Positions 9,555 through 20,430 of a stretch of 58,992 bases of DNA are shown piece by piece. The translations under genes and the position numbers were made by a program. Positions within the stretch are counted from its first letter, which is position 1. The number at the start of each line of letters is the position of its first letter. The notes beneath the pieces are model-generated. The model saw only the letters and a list, made by a program, of their open reading frames with translations, was not told the origin of the DNA and made no database searches. The stretch lies in assembly GCA_032718475.1 (NCBI GenBank), contig JAUCBJ010004831.1, forward strand, positions 1-58,992, in the 5' to 3' direction. The stretch is from Nemertoderma westbladi (taxonomy: Eukaryota > Xenacoelomorpha > Nemertodermatida > Nemertodermatidae).

Positions 9555-12500
9555 TCAGCAATATTCCTGTACATAATGGTGAGTTTTCAATTTTTCTTTA
9601 AAAATACCAAGGGTACTGGACAGGCGTATATTGTTGGGTAAGGAATTCCAAATGCGAGGTGCCGCGACAGAGGCGCGTCTTCCATAGCTCTCAAGGTTGT
9701 ATCGGGGTACAACCAATAATCCCTCACCGCCCGAACGTAAGTCCCTCCCGGGTGTATATCGCTTGAGCAGTTCGCAGTGATACCCTGGCACAGTACCGTT
9801 CTAGCACTTGTATGATAACATTGCCAATTTATATTCAATACGCCTATTAATTGGGAGCCAGTGGAGGCGTTTCAGTACTGGGGTTATGTGCTCGCGCTTT
9901 CTAATACCTCTAACATTCGCGCTGCTGAGTTCTGCACATATTGTAATTTCTTAATGTATTTTTCAGGCAAACCATTGTAGAGTGAATTATTGTTGTCCAA
10001 TTTACTTGTTATAAATGAATGTATTAATATTTCCAATTCACAGCTAGATAAATATCGCTTTATTTTAGAAAGGTTGCGTAGATGGAAGAAGGTGTCTCTT
10101 ACTATGGTTGATATCTGATTTTTGAATGTTAGGTGAGAGTCAAAGAGGAAGCCAATATTACGAGAATTATCAGTACATGTTATACTATCATTTTCAATTT
10201 GTATGCTAAGGGGACCTGCTTGCTGTCAAAAACGTGACTGTAAGAGGAGGACTTTGGTTTTTTCAGAGCTCATTTTTAACATATGATCTTTCATCCATTG
10301 ATTTATGTCGCGGAGACAATTTTCCGTTACAATTACAGCAGCCGTAGAATTGATCGGTTTAAAGGAAATATAAAGCTGTGTGTCATCAGCATATAAATGA
10401 TATGAACGACCATGTTTTCTAATGACCTTGGATAGCGAGCGGGTGTATATTGAGAACAATAATGGACCAAGCACGGAACCCTGGGGGAGCCGATACATTA
10501 GCTTCTGGCACTCAGAATAGGTGTTCCCGACTTTAACCTGTTGTGTTCGCCCGTATAGATATGATACAAACCAATCTAACGCAGCTCCTCTAATCCCAAT
10601 ATCGTTTTCCAAAAGTTCTAGTAGTTTACTATACTCCACAGTATCAAAGGCCGCACTTAAATCTAATAAAATTAAAAGAACAGCTGAGCCTCCATCGATA
10701 TTACACATTATATCATTGTTCACCTTTAACAATGCAGTCTCGGTACCATAGTACTGCCTATAGGCACTCTCACTCTGCATTGGGTTGTAGAATTCAAATT
10801 TGAATTCATGTGAGTGATGAACTACTGTGCAACAACCTTCTCAGTTAACTTTGATATGCATAGTAAGTTTGATACAGGTCTAAAGTTCTTTAAGATCTCC
10901 GGATCCAAGCGGGCCTTCTTTAAGATTGGTGTGAGTATTGCCTCTTAAATAGGGTTGGTACTGTTGCTGTTTTAATAGATAAATTTATAATCACCGTAAT
11001 TATTGGCAATAACAGTTTAAGTGATAGCTTGACAACTCTTGTTGGTAATGGGTCGCGTGGACTTGTCTTAGACTTTGATTCTTTTATAAGAGTTTCTGTT
11101 TCATCCATTGTTACCTGCTGAAAGTCTGTAAGTAATGATATCGGAGTGTTACCCATGGCAGCCAATAACACAGCTGGGTTGCCCGTACCAACCGATGATG
11201 GCGGGAGGTTGTACATAGCAACCAATGATGGATGGAGGTTCTCCATAGCAACCGCTGACACAGCTGGGTTACCCGTAGCAACCGATGATGCAGCTGGGTT
11301 GCCCATAACAACCGATGACGCAGCTGGGTTGCCCGCAGCAACCGATGACGCAGCTGGATTGCCCGTAGCAACCAATGACGGTGGGAGATTGTCCGTAGCA
11401 ACCAATGATGGAGGGAGGTTGTCCGTAGCAACTGATGACAGAGGGAGGTTGTCCATCGCAACCGTTGACGCAGCTGGGTTGCCCATAGCAACTGGTGACG
11501 CAGTTGGGTTGCCCATAGCAACCGATGATGCAGCTGCGTTGCCCGTAGAAAACGCTGATGCAGCTGGGTTACCCGTAGCAACCACTGATGCAGTTGGGTT
11601 GCCTGTAGCAACCAATGACGCAGCTGGGTTGCCCATAGTAACTGATGATGCTGTAGATTTATCCATAGCAATTGCATTTTTACAGACTGAAGCTATAGGC
11701 GTCAGTAAATCGGCAACGAATATCCATTATCTTATTTTCAAAGAAACTTAGAAACACATTAGCCATAGACTTATCGTCATCATGTGTGGGTAGATTGCTT
11801 TTATTATTTCTGTACAGAATTTTATTTACAACCGTGAATAGTGTTTTTTGGTCCCCCGAATGAGTTTTTACTATGTTGCTGTATTAAGTTTCTTTAGCTG
11901 AGATGATGATTTTAGATACCGTTCTACATTGCTGCCAATAGGCAGCACAGTCTATAGGTAGTTTCGTCTTTCGGAACCTACGCTCAAGTTGACGACGCTT
12001 TCTTTTTCCATCAGCAATTGCACTGTTGTACCAAGCAGCCTTTGGGTGTTTTGTGGCGGTCTTTTTCAACATTGGCGCATGCTTGTCAAATAATTGACTC
12101 AATGTCACATTATATTTGGTGAGGACCTCACTGATATTTGTATCTAATGTATTAGTAGCTGCACATAGCGTGGAATGTCCCAGATCGTCTAAAAATAAGT
12201 TCAGGTTAAATTTGTTAATATTCCTGTAACTAACAGTTTCTGTAACCACGGATGGTTTTACTAGGTTGAGGTTAAAATAAATAGCGAAATGGTCAGATAA
12301 GCCGATATTCCTTATGTTGACGTTCTTAATAATATCGAGATCCTCTGTCAATGTAAAGATGAGTTCTAAGGTATGCCCTTTTATGTGAGTCGGTGCCCGT
12401 TGGTACCCATGTACCCATTGGTGGAGACCAAAACAATTTACAACATCCAGGAATTCACAAGCTTCTTTGTCGTCACATACATCCACATGGAAGTTAAAGT

Positions 12501-13200
12501 CTCCAGCTATAATCAGTCGCCCAGGTAGAGGCGCATTACATCCTGTAGAAACTCAGCAAATTGGTCATAATGGAGCCGTAAACCCGTTTTTTTGAGAAGG
12601 ACATGTCTGGTATATATTAAAAAGTCTTATTAGAACACCACAATGCAGTGAAGTTAGTTCAATATACTCAAATGTTGTGTATAAAACTATGCAAAGGTGC
12701 TGCTTTAACTGAAGTGCAGTTTTATATATGCAGGCGACACCACCACCAAGTTTATCACTCCTGGGATTGTGTTTAAGTGTATATCCCGTTGGACAAATTT
12801 CATTAATAGTTACAATATCACTATCGTTTTCTTTCAACCAGGCCTCCGTAATAGCCATAATGTCGACCTTATCGTCTACAATGTGGTCCTTTAACACTGC
12901 AGCTTTATTATTAATGGACCGTGCATCTTATAAACACACAGCAGTTAAAGTAGGATCTAAGATTTTCGACTCATATTCTGGAGTATACAGATATAGTCAA
13001 TCTATTTGTGTGGATATATTTCTGGAATTTCGACGGGTTGGGGGGGTTTGCTATTGGTCCGGGGTTGTTAGAGTAACTGTAGGTGGTGTTACAGGATGCA
13101 CTGTTGTATTGATCACAGTGTATTCTCCACTCGGTTTCAGTGATATTGACTCGGCTACAGGTTCTCGATAAATGACAAAGCGTTTTTCAGGATGCATTGC
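9555..13200 (-). pseudogene. L2-like LINE ORF2 (endonuclease and reverse transcriptase), broken
   Basis: Order on the minus strand: endonuclease blocks DIMAITEAWL, GGGVACIYK (12897-12565) and GLSDHFAIYFNL (near 12290); a linker occupied by a 30-bp minisatellite; then RT blocks SKTSPRDPLPT (near 11050), MQSESAYRQYYGTETALLKV (10780), LLILLDLSAAFDTV, LPQGSVLGPLLFSIY and HLYADDTQLYISF (near 10390), and finally the C-terminal SYGRRASVAAPRIWNSLPNN (near 9680). The YADD catalytic pair and motif A aspartates are present in the 10226-10780 piece. The N-A-R-S block of the endonuclease reads D-A-R-S and is preceded by a stop. Several frame changes mean no full ORF2 survives. Confidence 0.92.
11146..11670 (-). 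repeat. 30-bp minisatellite inside LINE ORF2, about 17 copies
   Basis: The unit GCAGCTGGGTTGCCCGTAGC plus AACCGATGAC is 30 bp. On the ORF2 strand it encodes a ten-residue repeat of the type VATGNPAASS. It stays in frame with the downstream RT sequence (DFQQVTMDETETLIKESKSK). Upstream, the endonuclease-side linker (FFENKIMDIR) is in another frame. Confidence 0.95.
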
Positions 13201-14182
13201 TTATAACAGGTGCCGTTCCGCTCTGAGTTCATACTGGAAATGACGTTCTTCTGGTGTGAAGTCGGGGGATATGTAGCAATGCTTGTAGACTTCCGATTTT
13301 CGGAGTTCATGTGCTTTGGACAAAAGTGAAGCTCTTTTATCCTGCGGCAAAGTGACTAACAGTGGTTTACAATCACGTTCATTCCCAACTCGTTTAGATG
13401 ATACCTCTTCCGTGTCTAAATGGATATTAAGTAAGACTGCGATTCCAATAGCAATATTGTTGTTATCACTTTCTGATGCTATCCCACTCGCTATAATATT
13501 CGACTTACGCTTCATTTGTTCCGCATCCTTGAGTTTAATTGTTTAAACAAGGCTACCACATTGGCTTGTTTTAACCGAGACTTTACCTTGGAGGCGTACG
13601 AGACACGGCTCCAAGAACCTTCATCTGTTTCTAAATTTCTTGATTCATTATTAGCAAACGCTTTAATATCACTTAAGATGGTTCCAAATCACCTAGCTTC
13701 TTCTCGATATCATCGACATTTGCTTCACTTTCAATGCGCAAATCCTTCAACCTTGAAGTCGTTGCCTTATTAGTGTCAATAATCCTCCACTCTAACATAT
13801 TTGATCTATTGGTTATGGCATCCATTTCTTGAACCACTTCTAAGAATCTTTCTTTAAGTTGCGATTCCAACTTCTCTAACTCATTTAACACCCGAGAAAT
13901 GCGTTGGCCTAAACATTGGCCACAGTAGAAGTCCACTCGTCCGAATTCCATGCCCTTTTTGGCAATACAAATCATCGATGTGATACAGCGCGCACCTGAG
14001 CAGCCTACCTCGATCTCAATCAAACCATCATTACACAATTCATGTTTGTTTCCAGTACAACTAGCTGCTGGCATTAGAGGTGGAGCTGACGATTTGTTGC
14101 CGCGTTTCCCTGAGGAGTTCGAAGAATTTATATGCGCACCAATGCTCAGACGTCTACGTTCCTGATTCGGTTGTGAAGACAT
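13201..14182 (-). pseudogene. L2-like LINE ORF1, two pieces
   Basis: The first piece starts at the ATG at 14182-14180 (the frame opens further upstream without ATG). It has a Cys-rich zinc-finger-like block with about seven cysteines (residues CTGNKHELC, GCSGARC, FYCGQC), then a long coiled coil (RVLNELEKLESQLKERFLEV). The second piece, 13515-13201, has the ORF1 RNA-binding C-terminal pattern, including YISPDFTPEERHFQYELRAE. A frameshift lies between them near 13520-13670. A PHD-like finger plus coiled coil is known in ORF1 of CR1/L2-type LINEs. Confidence 0.85.
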
Positions 14183-14229
14183 CGTACCATATTTGCCAGG
14201 TACGGTACTCACGGTAGACCGTTAATAAT

Positions 14230-14280
14230 GCTGCAGAAACCGTATAGCACCAATGTGCCGGCGCTGCAGTGTATGGTACC
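14230..14280. repeat. 51-bp dispersed repeat, copy 1
   Basis: About 71% identical to 22274-22324 (36 of 51 by eye); 13 of the 15 differences are transitions. This copy is just upstream of LINE ORF1, the other is in the Gypsy LTR region. Confidence 0.55.
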
Positions 14281-14447
14281 AAATAAAATGAGTAAAAAAA
14301 TTTTAAAAATAATTCGTAATAGGGTTTCAACTACGACCGATGCTGGGACCACGAATGGGTACAGGCTTGTACCGGTACCAGATGTAGAGCCGTACAGTAG
14401 TTAACAATTTAGTCAGCAATCAACGATGTATGTGACCAGAACGTATA

Positions 14448-14505
14448 ATGTATACATAATATAATATATATAATATAATATATATAATATAATAATATAT
14501 ATAAT
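14448..14505. repeat. AT microsatellite
   Basis: Run of ATATAATATA words. Confidence 0.9.
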
Positions 14506-14930
14506 GGCATTAATTATTTGTAAACAAGTCAATTATGCGCAGATAATTTGACTTTATGCTATTATTTACACAAATTTTCCCAGGTATGGTAGCCCTCTTC
14601 ACTAATAACGTCTGAGAATCGGGATGAATATTTCCAATATTAGATTCATAAATTCGTTGAAGAATAAATGCATAAATGCTCTACCAATTCCATTCTAAAT
14701 TTCAGAAATTTATGTTACAGCGTACTTGAATAATTCTGATGCTCGTGACTTCAAATGTTCTCACTCACTATGTTCGTTCGTTTAACAAATCACTCAGCGT
14801 AAAATACTGTAATAAAAAGTGCCACTTTACACACTACTGTAGTTTGTTCAGTTAATAATAATTGCAAAGTTTTAACAGTTTTACTTATCTTGCTTGACAA
14901 ACAAATTAATACATTAATAAATAGAATCAG

Positions 14931-15196
14931 AACTGACGATTGAGTTCAATGATGAGAACTACAAAAATGGTATGATTCGTTTCTATGCGGATACGGATAT
15001 CAATTGCCCTGGGTATAAGGGGTGGTGGCACCTTTACGGTAAAGCTGAACATGCTGCGGTAGACAAAATTGACTGCGAGCCAGGGGCGTATTTATTCGGA
15101 CAGATGGAAAAAACATATTGGAAAACAAATTGGAACCAAGATGGGAGGAAAATCGGACCATTTCATAGCATAGAAATGAGGATTAAACTTACCTAA
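14931..15196 (+). CDS. C-terminal FReD exon of the lectin-like gene
   Basis: Reads LTIEFNDENYKNGMIRFYAD, then CPGYKGWWHLYGKAEHAAVD, then EKTYWKTNWNQDG and HSIEMRIKL, stop TAA at 15194-15196. This matches the C-terminal half of fibrinogen-related domains (N-G-M-x-F, a Cys, the Y-K-G-x-W-W block, the Y-W-K-x-x-W block, E-M-x-I). It supplies exactly what the 8.2-9.1 kb exon lacks. The two Cys (INCPG, IDCEPG) are the usual second disulphide pair. In-frame stops lie just upstream of the CAG acceptor at 14928-14930. The first two bases complete a codon, fitting either donor candidate. A canonical AATAAA follows 62 bp after the stop. Confidence 0.85.
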
Positions 15197-15257
15197 ATCG
15201 TTACGAAAAATCCCTTTGATATTTTATTCATTAGATTAAAAGTAAATAACACGATAC

Positions 15258-15263
15258 AATAAA
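15258..15263 (+). other. polyadenylation signal AATAAA of the lectin-like gene
   Basis: AATAAA 62 bp after the TAA, consistent with 14931-15196 being the terminal exon. Confidence 0.6.
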
Positions 15264-15934
15264 ACAGTGGCTACTGTATAATAATAGGATGCAAAAAAAT
15301 ACATGGAAAGACTATGACTACATAAAGACTATGGAAATTGTGAATAATGCCTAGGATATGTAGAGGAGCAACAGACAATGGGGGGGGGGGGGGGGGGGGG
15401 CAATCTGCTGCGAATTACCGACACTATCCACAGAGGGGTGGAAGGTGGGGATCATGGCAGAGCTCCCGCGACACAAGGAGCCAGAGAGCCATTGGAAGAG
15501 GTGGCGGATGGCTTCTCATGTCGGGATTCCTTGTCTAGGGCTTGCAGTCTGGCAATCTCACGAATGGTGGATGATGAGTTGGAATCCTATCCCCCCGCCT
15601 AGAGGGCTTCAACAACTAGCGGGGTGAAATACAGAAATTTAAACAATAATATAAACAGAAATACTGATACTTGATGAGTAGATCTACATAACTTAACCTA
15701 CATTTGTAGTCAATTATTGATGAAGTCAAAGTTGTTCAAGATCAATAACTTGATCACGTTTCGCTCAATTTATTTCAAACTGCAACTGCAACAAAAATGA
15801 AAATTTTAGATGGAATTTTACGTAATGTAACGTTATTATCGATTTAATAAATAAATAATAAAAGAAACCCAATTTTCCTGCTTTTTTGAAAGTGTTGCCA
15901 TTTGGTTTATGTAATAACTATTACATCATTGTGT

Positions 15935-15951
15935 GCAAAGTAGCACTTTGC
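15935..15951. repeat. short hairpin GCAAAGT-AGC-ACTTTGC
   Basis: Perfect 7-bp stem with a 3-nt loop, in a 45-bp context shared with 54388-54440, where the stem differs by a compensating pair. Confidence 0.7.
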
Positions 15952-16067
15952 AGCGTTACGACCCGAGTTTATTTATGTACCGAGTGAGCGCAGCGAGGGA
16001 GGGAGGTTTACACAAACAAGGGTTTTTAACGCTGAAAAGTGACCTTTCCAAGCAATGATGTATGTAA

Positions 16068-16679
16068 TTTTGATACATTATGTCAACTTAACAGCGTTCG
16101 GTATGTGAAGAAAGGATTTTATGGATACTTATTTATACCTTTTAATCATGTACTATATCGAATATAAGTGAAATGTATTAACAGGTACACTGGTACACAG
16201 TATTAATTATACTATACTACTACTATACTTATACTATTTAAATCGAACTAATTAAAGTTTATTGGAAGTTATCTCCCGCATGGATGTGATAAATCATTAA
16301 TCCATCTTGACTATTGTCGACTGAAGCAAACTAAGTCACAGTCTGTGTCCGTTCGGTTTTGCTGAACACTATCGCCATTTTCTTTGGTCATTATAGTGTC
16401 TTCTGTTGGACGTTTCGCCATAAAGGGATTACAGTACACGTTAAACAATTATTGACATACTGTCACATACTGTTATACGTCACTGCAAACTGGATAATAA
16501 AGCAGCACCCATCAAAATAAATGGAAATAATACATTCTGGAATACGGAAAATGAAGTTGTTTCCATGTCACTGATTACTTTGATTACCGTCCTATAGGCC
16601 GCAAAGCAGCAAAGTAATACTTTGCAGCGTTGCGAGAAATTCACCAGAACGCTATTAAGTTGACATAATGTAACAAAAT
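16068..16679. repeat. inverted repeat pair, about 35-bp arms
   Basis: Left arm 16068-16101 (TACATTATGTCAACTTAA core followed by AGCGTTC) is repeated in reverse complement at 16643-16679 with a few differences. The arms are about 540 bp apart. They may be ends or internal parts of a small unrecognised element. Confidence 0.7.
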
Positions 16680-17402
16680 CTCTTGTATGTATATCCTCGA
16701 ACTCTTCAAGTGGTTTGTGTTCTCCAAACAAATCTACCAAGCATGGCTGTCTATGAGGAGTAGATTGTTCACAACTCCCGGACATTATTAATATTATTTG
16801 AATTTTCCTATTCTGTTCCAACTAATAAATTAAACATCGCAGTTGGTTCTGAGAGGATCTCATGTTAAAAACTCAATGCTGATTCAGTCCTGGTAACTTA
16901 AGATTAATCTAAATACATCAAAACACTTTCATATATACAGCAATAAACAGTAAAGAAACTCATAAGTAAAATAACAAGAAATGAAAAGCTGGCAGTAAAT
17001 GAAAGTGGATAAACTTTAAACAAAAACACCTGATCCAGGTGTCATATATTTCATATAATGTGTACTGAACTTAAAACAATATCAATGCAATATGGTGCTA
17101 ATAATAAAGTCGTGTATAAACTGTAGAGGCAATTATATTTACGGCTTGGGCAAAGGACTGGCAATAGACCTGTATATGGTGTTTGTTATTAGTACATTAT
17201 TTGTTCACGATCATTCAGGTGAAGGGAATTGTATTATGTTTGTATACTATATATACTATATTATATACTATATACTATATTATGCTATCATAAAGTGACT
17301 TTTAATTTTTGTTTAACAAGTTTTGTTATTAATAAGGTTTGCAAGTAGAAGGAATAGTTTGTTTTCACACTCAATTTGTGGAAATTATATTTTCACAACA
17401 TT

Positions 17403-17411
17403 TGGCGCCCG
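17403..17411 (+). other. primer-binding site of the BEL/Pao element
   Basis: TGGCGCCCG begins with TGG (complement of a tRNA CCA end), two bases after the LTR-like CA end and 169 bp before gag. Confidence 0.6.
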
Positions 17412-17579
17412 ATAAAATATACATAAGAAAATACATTATGTATAATTACTTGTGTAATAATCATTTGTAAGTCAAAAAACTCAAACATGTTTGTCGATAC
17501 TGTATAACTGCAAAGGGAAGGTCAACAGGCTACCTCATTAATTAATCAAAAGGGTAAAATTCATCACACAAAGACGAGG

Positions 17580-18957
17580 ATGCCTGATCCAAAACCAAGT
17601 GGACCAACACCGGGAACCAATGGCGAGAAATTAACAAAACTCGCTAAGACACAAAGCGCATATCGACGACAAGCAACAAACGCAATCAAAGACGTTGGAG
17701 ATATCAACACACTCACAAAGGTGACGAAAACGGCGAACTCAACAATCATAGAAGATACAATGAAAAAACTCGACACAATCAACGAAGAGATTTGGGGGTA
17801 TCTCGATGACGACGCTATGGATAAAGATGCCACAGATTCAATGGAATACAAGGTGAGACTCATCAACACGTTAAAACTGAACTGAAATTATCGATTGACT
17901 CAGATAACTACAGTAGTAATACATCTATTCTTAGTAGTACACAGCCTGTTGCCCAAGCACCTTTTCATTCTAATGCCTCAATTTTTTCAAATATAGATTA
18001 CGCTAGTAGTTCCACAGCTAGGTCTGTTTTACCAAAGCTTAAGCTTCCTGAATTTGATGGCAATCCATTAAATTACCGCGGTTGGAGGGACTCGTTTCAA
18101 TCCGCTGTACATGAGTCAGGTCTTCCTGATGTGCTGAAATTGGAGCACCTCATACAAAGTTTGTCTTCGACTGCAATGACTGTAATTGCCGGTTTACCAG
18201 TAAGCAGTGACAACTATAAAGTAGCAATGGACCTTTTACACAATGAATACGGCTCAGAAAACAAAATTATACAAGCTCATATAGAGCAATTACGAAATAT
18301 TAAAAAGTCAATAGTTGATAGAAAATTAAAAACCATCTATAATACTTGCCAGAATCATATTCCTGCGTTAGCTGCACTAAATGTTCAGCCAGAATCATAC
18401 CAATTAACAATCATACCAGACATTCTTGGGATTCTGGATTGGGAGTATGGCAGAAAATTGCTAGCAATGAAGAAAAATAATATTTCGGATTTGACATGGT
18501 TAATGGATCAAATTGGGCAACGCTTAGAATCAGAGGACTAAGCACTCCGGTTTCGGAGTACATTAAATGTGTTTTCTGTAATCAATCGCATTATTCATCG
18601 GCATGCCACGTGATTCCAGAAGTAGATCAAAGGAGACAAATTCTAGAAAAAAAGGAATTGTGTTTCAACTGTCTGGGTAACAGACACCTAGCTCGTAATT
18701 GTATACGTAACAAGCCTTGTTACAAATGTAAACGGACTGGTCACAATACAGCAATATGCTATCGGCTTCAGAATCAAGGGCGTTCATCATACCATAAACC
18801 CAATATAACCAGGTCCAACACATTGATTAGTAGCAACCAATATACGCCTAATAGCATGGTAGTCACGCAAGCACAAAGTGAATACTCAAATGAAATAACC
18901 AAAACATTAACAGTCAATATTCAGGCTTTAACTTCTAGTAAATCAAACGGATGACTA
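17580..18957 (+). pseudogene. BEL/Pao gag, broken into three frames
   Basis: Starts at the ATG at 17580. The first 100 codons are hydrophilic. After a frame change near 17880 comes the BEL gag core LPKLKLPEFDGNPLNYRGW and FQSAVHESG, continuing at 18131-18541. After another frame change near 18540 come CCHC-like zinc knuckles (CFNCLGNRHLARNC and CYKCKRTGHNTAIC). These blocks and their order are characteristic of BEL/Pao polyproteins. It is non-functional as it stands. Confidence 0.87.
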
Positions 18958-20430
18958 CAAACAGCAGTGATTAAATGTAACACTGCAAATGCGAACAATA
19001 AAACATTAAATACATCGTTTAATGATGGTAGCATGCGAACGTTTGTAACCAATAATTATGTCACAATCTACAACATACCTATTAAAAACACTTAGCAATA
19101 AATGGTTTTGGTTACAAAATATCAGATAAGACATTCCATAACGTAGCCGAAATTGAGTTAATAACCAGCAACGGTAATGTAGTTGTAATACATGCATTAG
19201 TAGTTGACAAGATTTGTAGTCCAATTTTCAGAAACTTCGAAATCAATAAAGGGGTAGAAACTAAATTAAATGGACTCGATTTACACAACAATAACAACTA
19301 TAGGGAAATCGCAACCATTTACAGTGGAGTTACTTATAGGAGCAGACTATTACTGAGACATAGTTACAGGTAAGGCAACGCGAATTTCGGGTTCTGGAAT
19401 AGTAGCATTAGAATCTGTTGTTGGTTGGCTATTATCTGGGAAAGTACATAAAGTAAATGGTAATTATCATAATGTATGCATTATCATTATCACAATCAGG
19501 CGATGAAACAATTGACAATGATACGCACAAACTTACAACAGTACTAAAAAGATTCTGGGCAATGCAAGATGTAAACACGCCAAAACATCACCTCAAACGA
19601 ATAAAGTTCTCAAGTAAAATTGTAATGGATAACGGCTTATACACTTGTACCCTTGCCATGGACTACAAATCCGACATTGATAAAGTATCACTATAAACTG
19701 TGCGAAAATCAGTTATTTTCATTAATAAAAAGTCTCCGAAAGAGTGGTGGTTTACTGGAAAGATACGATAAAGTAATAAAGGAGCATCTTACAAAAAATT
19801 ACATAGAACCAGTAAATCACAAAGAAGTTACAAACACGAGAGTTGTTAGTTATATTCCACATCATGGAGTAGTTAAGGAGTCCAAGGAATCAACTAAATT
19901 AAGGGTAGTTTTTAACGCATCAGCAAGATCAGCAACAAATGATCTCTCAGTAAATGATTGCTTAGATCCAGGGCCGAATGTTATGCTAAACATTTATGAT
20001 CAATTTATGCAATTTATGTCGTATATTATAGCTATAACAGCCGACATCGAACAGGCTTTCCTTCGTTGTAAAATCAATGAAAATGACAGAGATGCCTTAA
20101 GGTTCCTTTGGGTCAGCGATATAAACTCAGAGCAAAACCGAATCCAAGATTATAGGTATACAAGAGCATTATTTGGATTAACTTCATCCCAAAATATTCT
20201 TCATGATGTTATACACCACCATTTAGATATTACTTCAATCATCAGAAAATGAATTACGAGCAATAAATATATTGAGAAATTTATTCGTAGATGACTTAGC
20301 CACTGGTTGAAGCAGCATCAAGGAGGGCCATCAACTGTTTACTGTGCTCGTAACATATTAAGCAAAGGCGGTTTCAACATACGCAGATGGAGAACAAATA
20401 GTGTTGCTGCATTCATGAATTCTGCCTTTA
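18958..20430 (+). pseudogene. BEL/Pao protease remnant and partial reverse transcriptase
   Basis: 18958-19440 is a decayed, stop-containing region at the place of the BEL aspartic protease. 19457-20252 carries RT blocks across one frame change: VLKRFWAMQDV, SYIPHHGVVKES, TKLRVVFNASARS, ITADIEQAFLRCKI and LRFLWV. The catalytic FVDD block follows near 20280 and is shortly followed by a stop. Homology then fades (NIRRWRTNS). Downstream domains are missing. Confidence 0.85.

Larger units (their letters stand above)
9366..14285 (-). mobile_element. L2-like LINE, near full length, inactive
   Basis: Minus-strand non-LTR retrotransposon with ORF1, endonuclease and reverse transcriptase in order. Its 3' end has the GCGCCTTGAAATAG...GGCGCTTTATAAATA block followed by (ATT)n at 9366-9380, typical of L2-clade LINEs. 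Many frameshifts and stops separate the blocks. It lies wholly inside the intron of the lectin-like gene, opposite to it. Its 5' end is uncertain and set just upstream of ORF1. Confidence 0.9.
9073..14930 (+). other. intron of the lectin-like gene, filled by an antisense LINE
   Basis: Inferred from the split FReD domain. Two candidate donors keep the phase: a GC donor ATG|GCATGT after 9072, giving AGD-E-LTIEF, close to the family's spacing; and a GT donor CCTG|GTAAAA after 9123, which adds about 17 residues. The acceptor is taken as CAG at 14928-14930. The interior is almost all L2-like LINE. Confidence 0.5.
15264..17402. other. spacer: GC-rich patch, hairpins, inverted repeat, likely LTR at right end
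   Basis: Holds a 21-G run (15380-15400) followed by about 220 bp of unusually GC-rich DNA that I do not recognise; two short perfect hairpins (15935-15951, 16609-16625); an inverted repeat (16068-16101 with 16643-16679); and, at the right, the presumed 5' LTR of the BEL/Pao element, whose left end I cannot define. No host exon was seen. Confidence 0.45.
17403..20430 (+). mobile_element. BEL/Pao LTR retrotransposon, 5' part, inactive
   Basis: A tRNA primer-binding-like TGGCGCCCG (17403-17411) directly follows a CA-ending LTR edge. Then come gag, a decayed protease and the start of reverse transcriptase. RNase H, integrase and the 3' LTR are absent: homology ends at about 20430. Several frame changes and stops show it is dead. 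Confidence 0.88.

Noticed and set aside
10920-11666. Ala/Ser-rich 248-codon frame as an independent gene
   Set aside because: Its C-terminal part is the RT lead-in of the LINE and the rest is the 30-bp repeat in the ORF2 linker.
15380-15627. GC-rich patch with short open frames as an exon
   Set aside because: Three overlapping frames are open because of composition; none shows recognisable homology or convincing splice sites.
16480-16821. 113-codon minus-strand frame with a hydrophobic end
   Set aside because: No ATG at its start, no family resemblance, and it overlaps the hairpin and inverted repeat.
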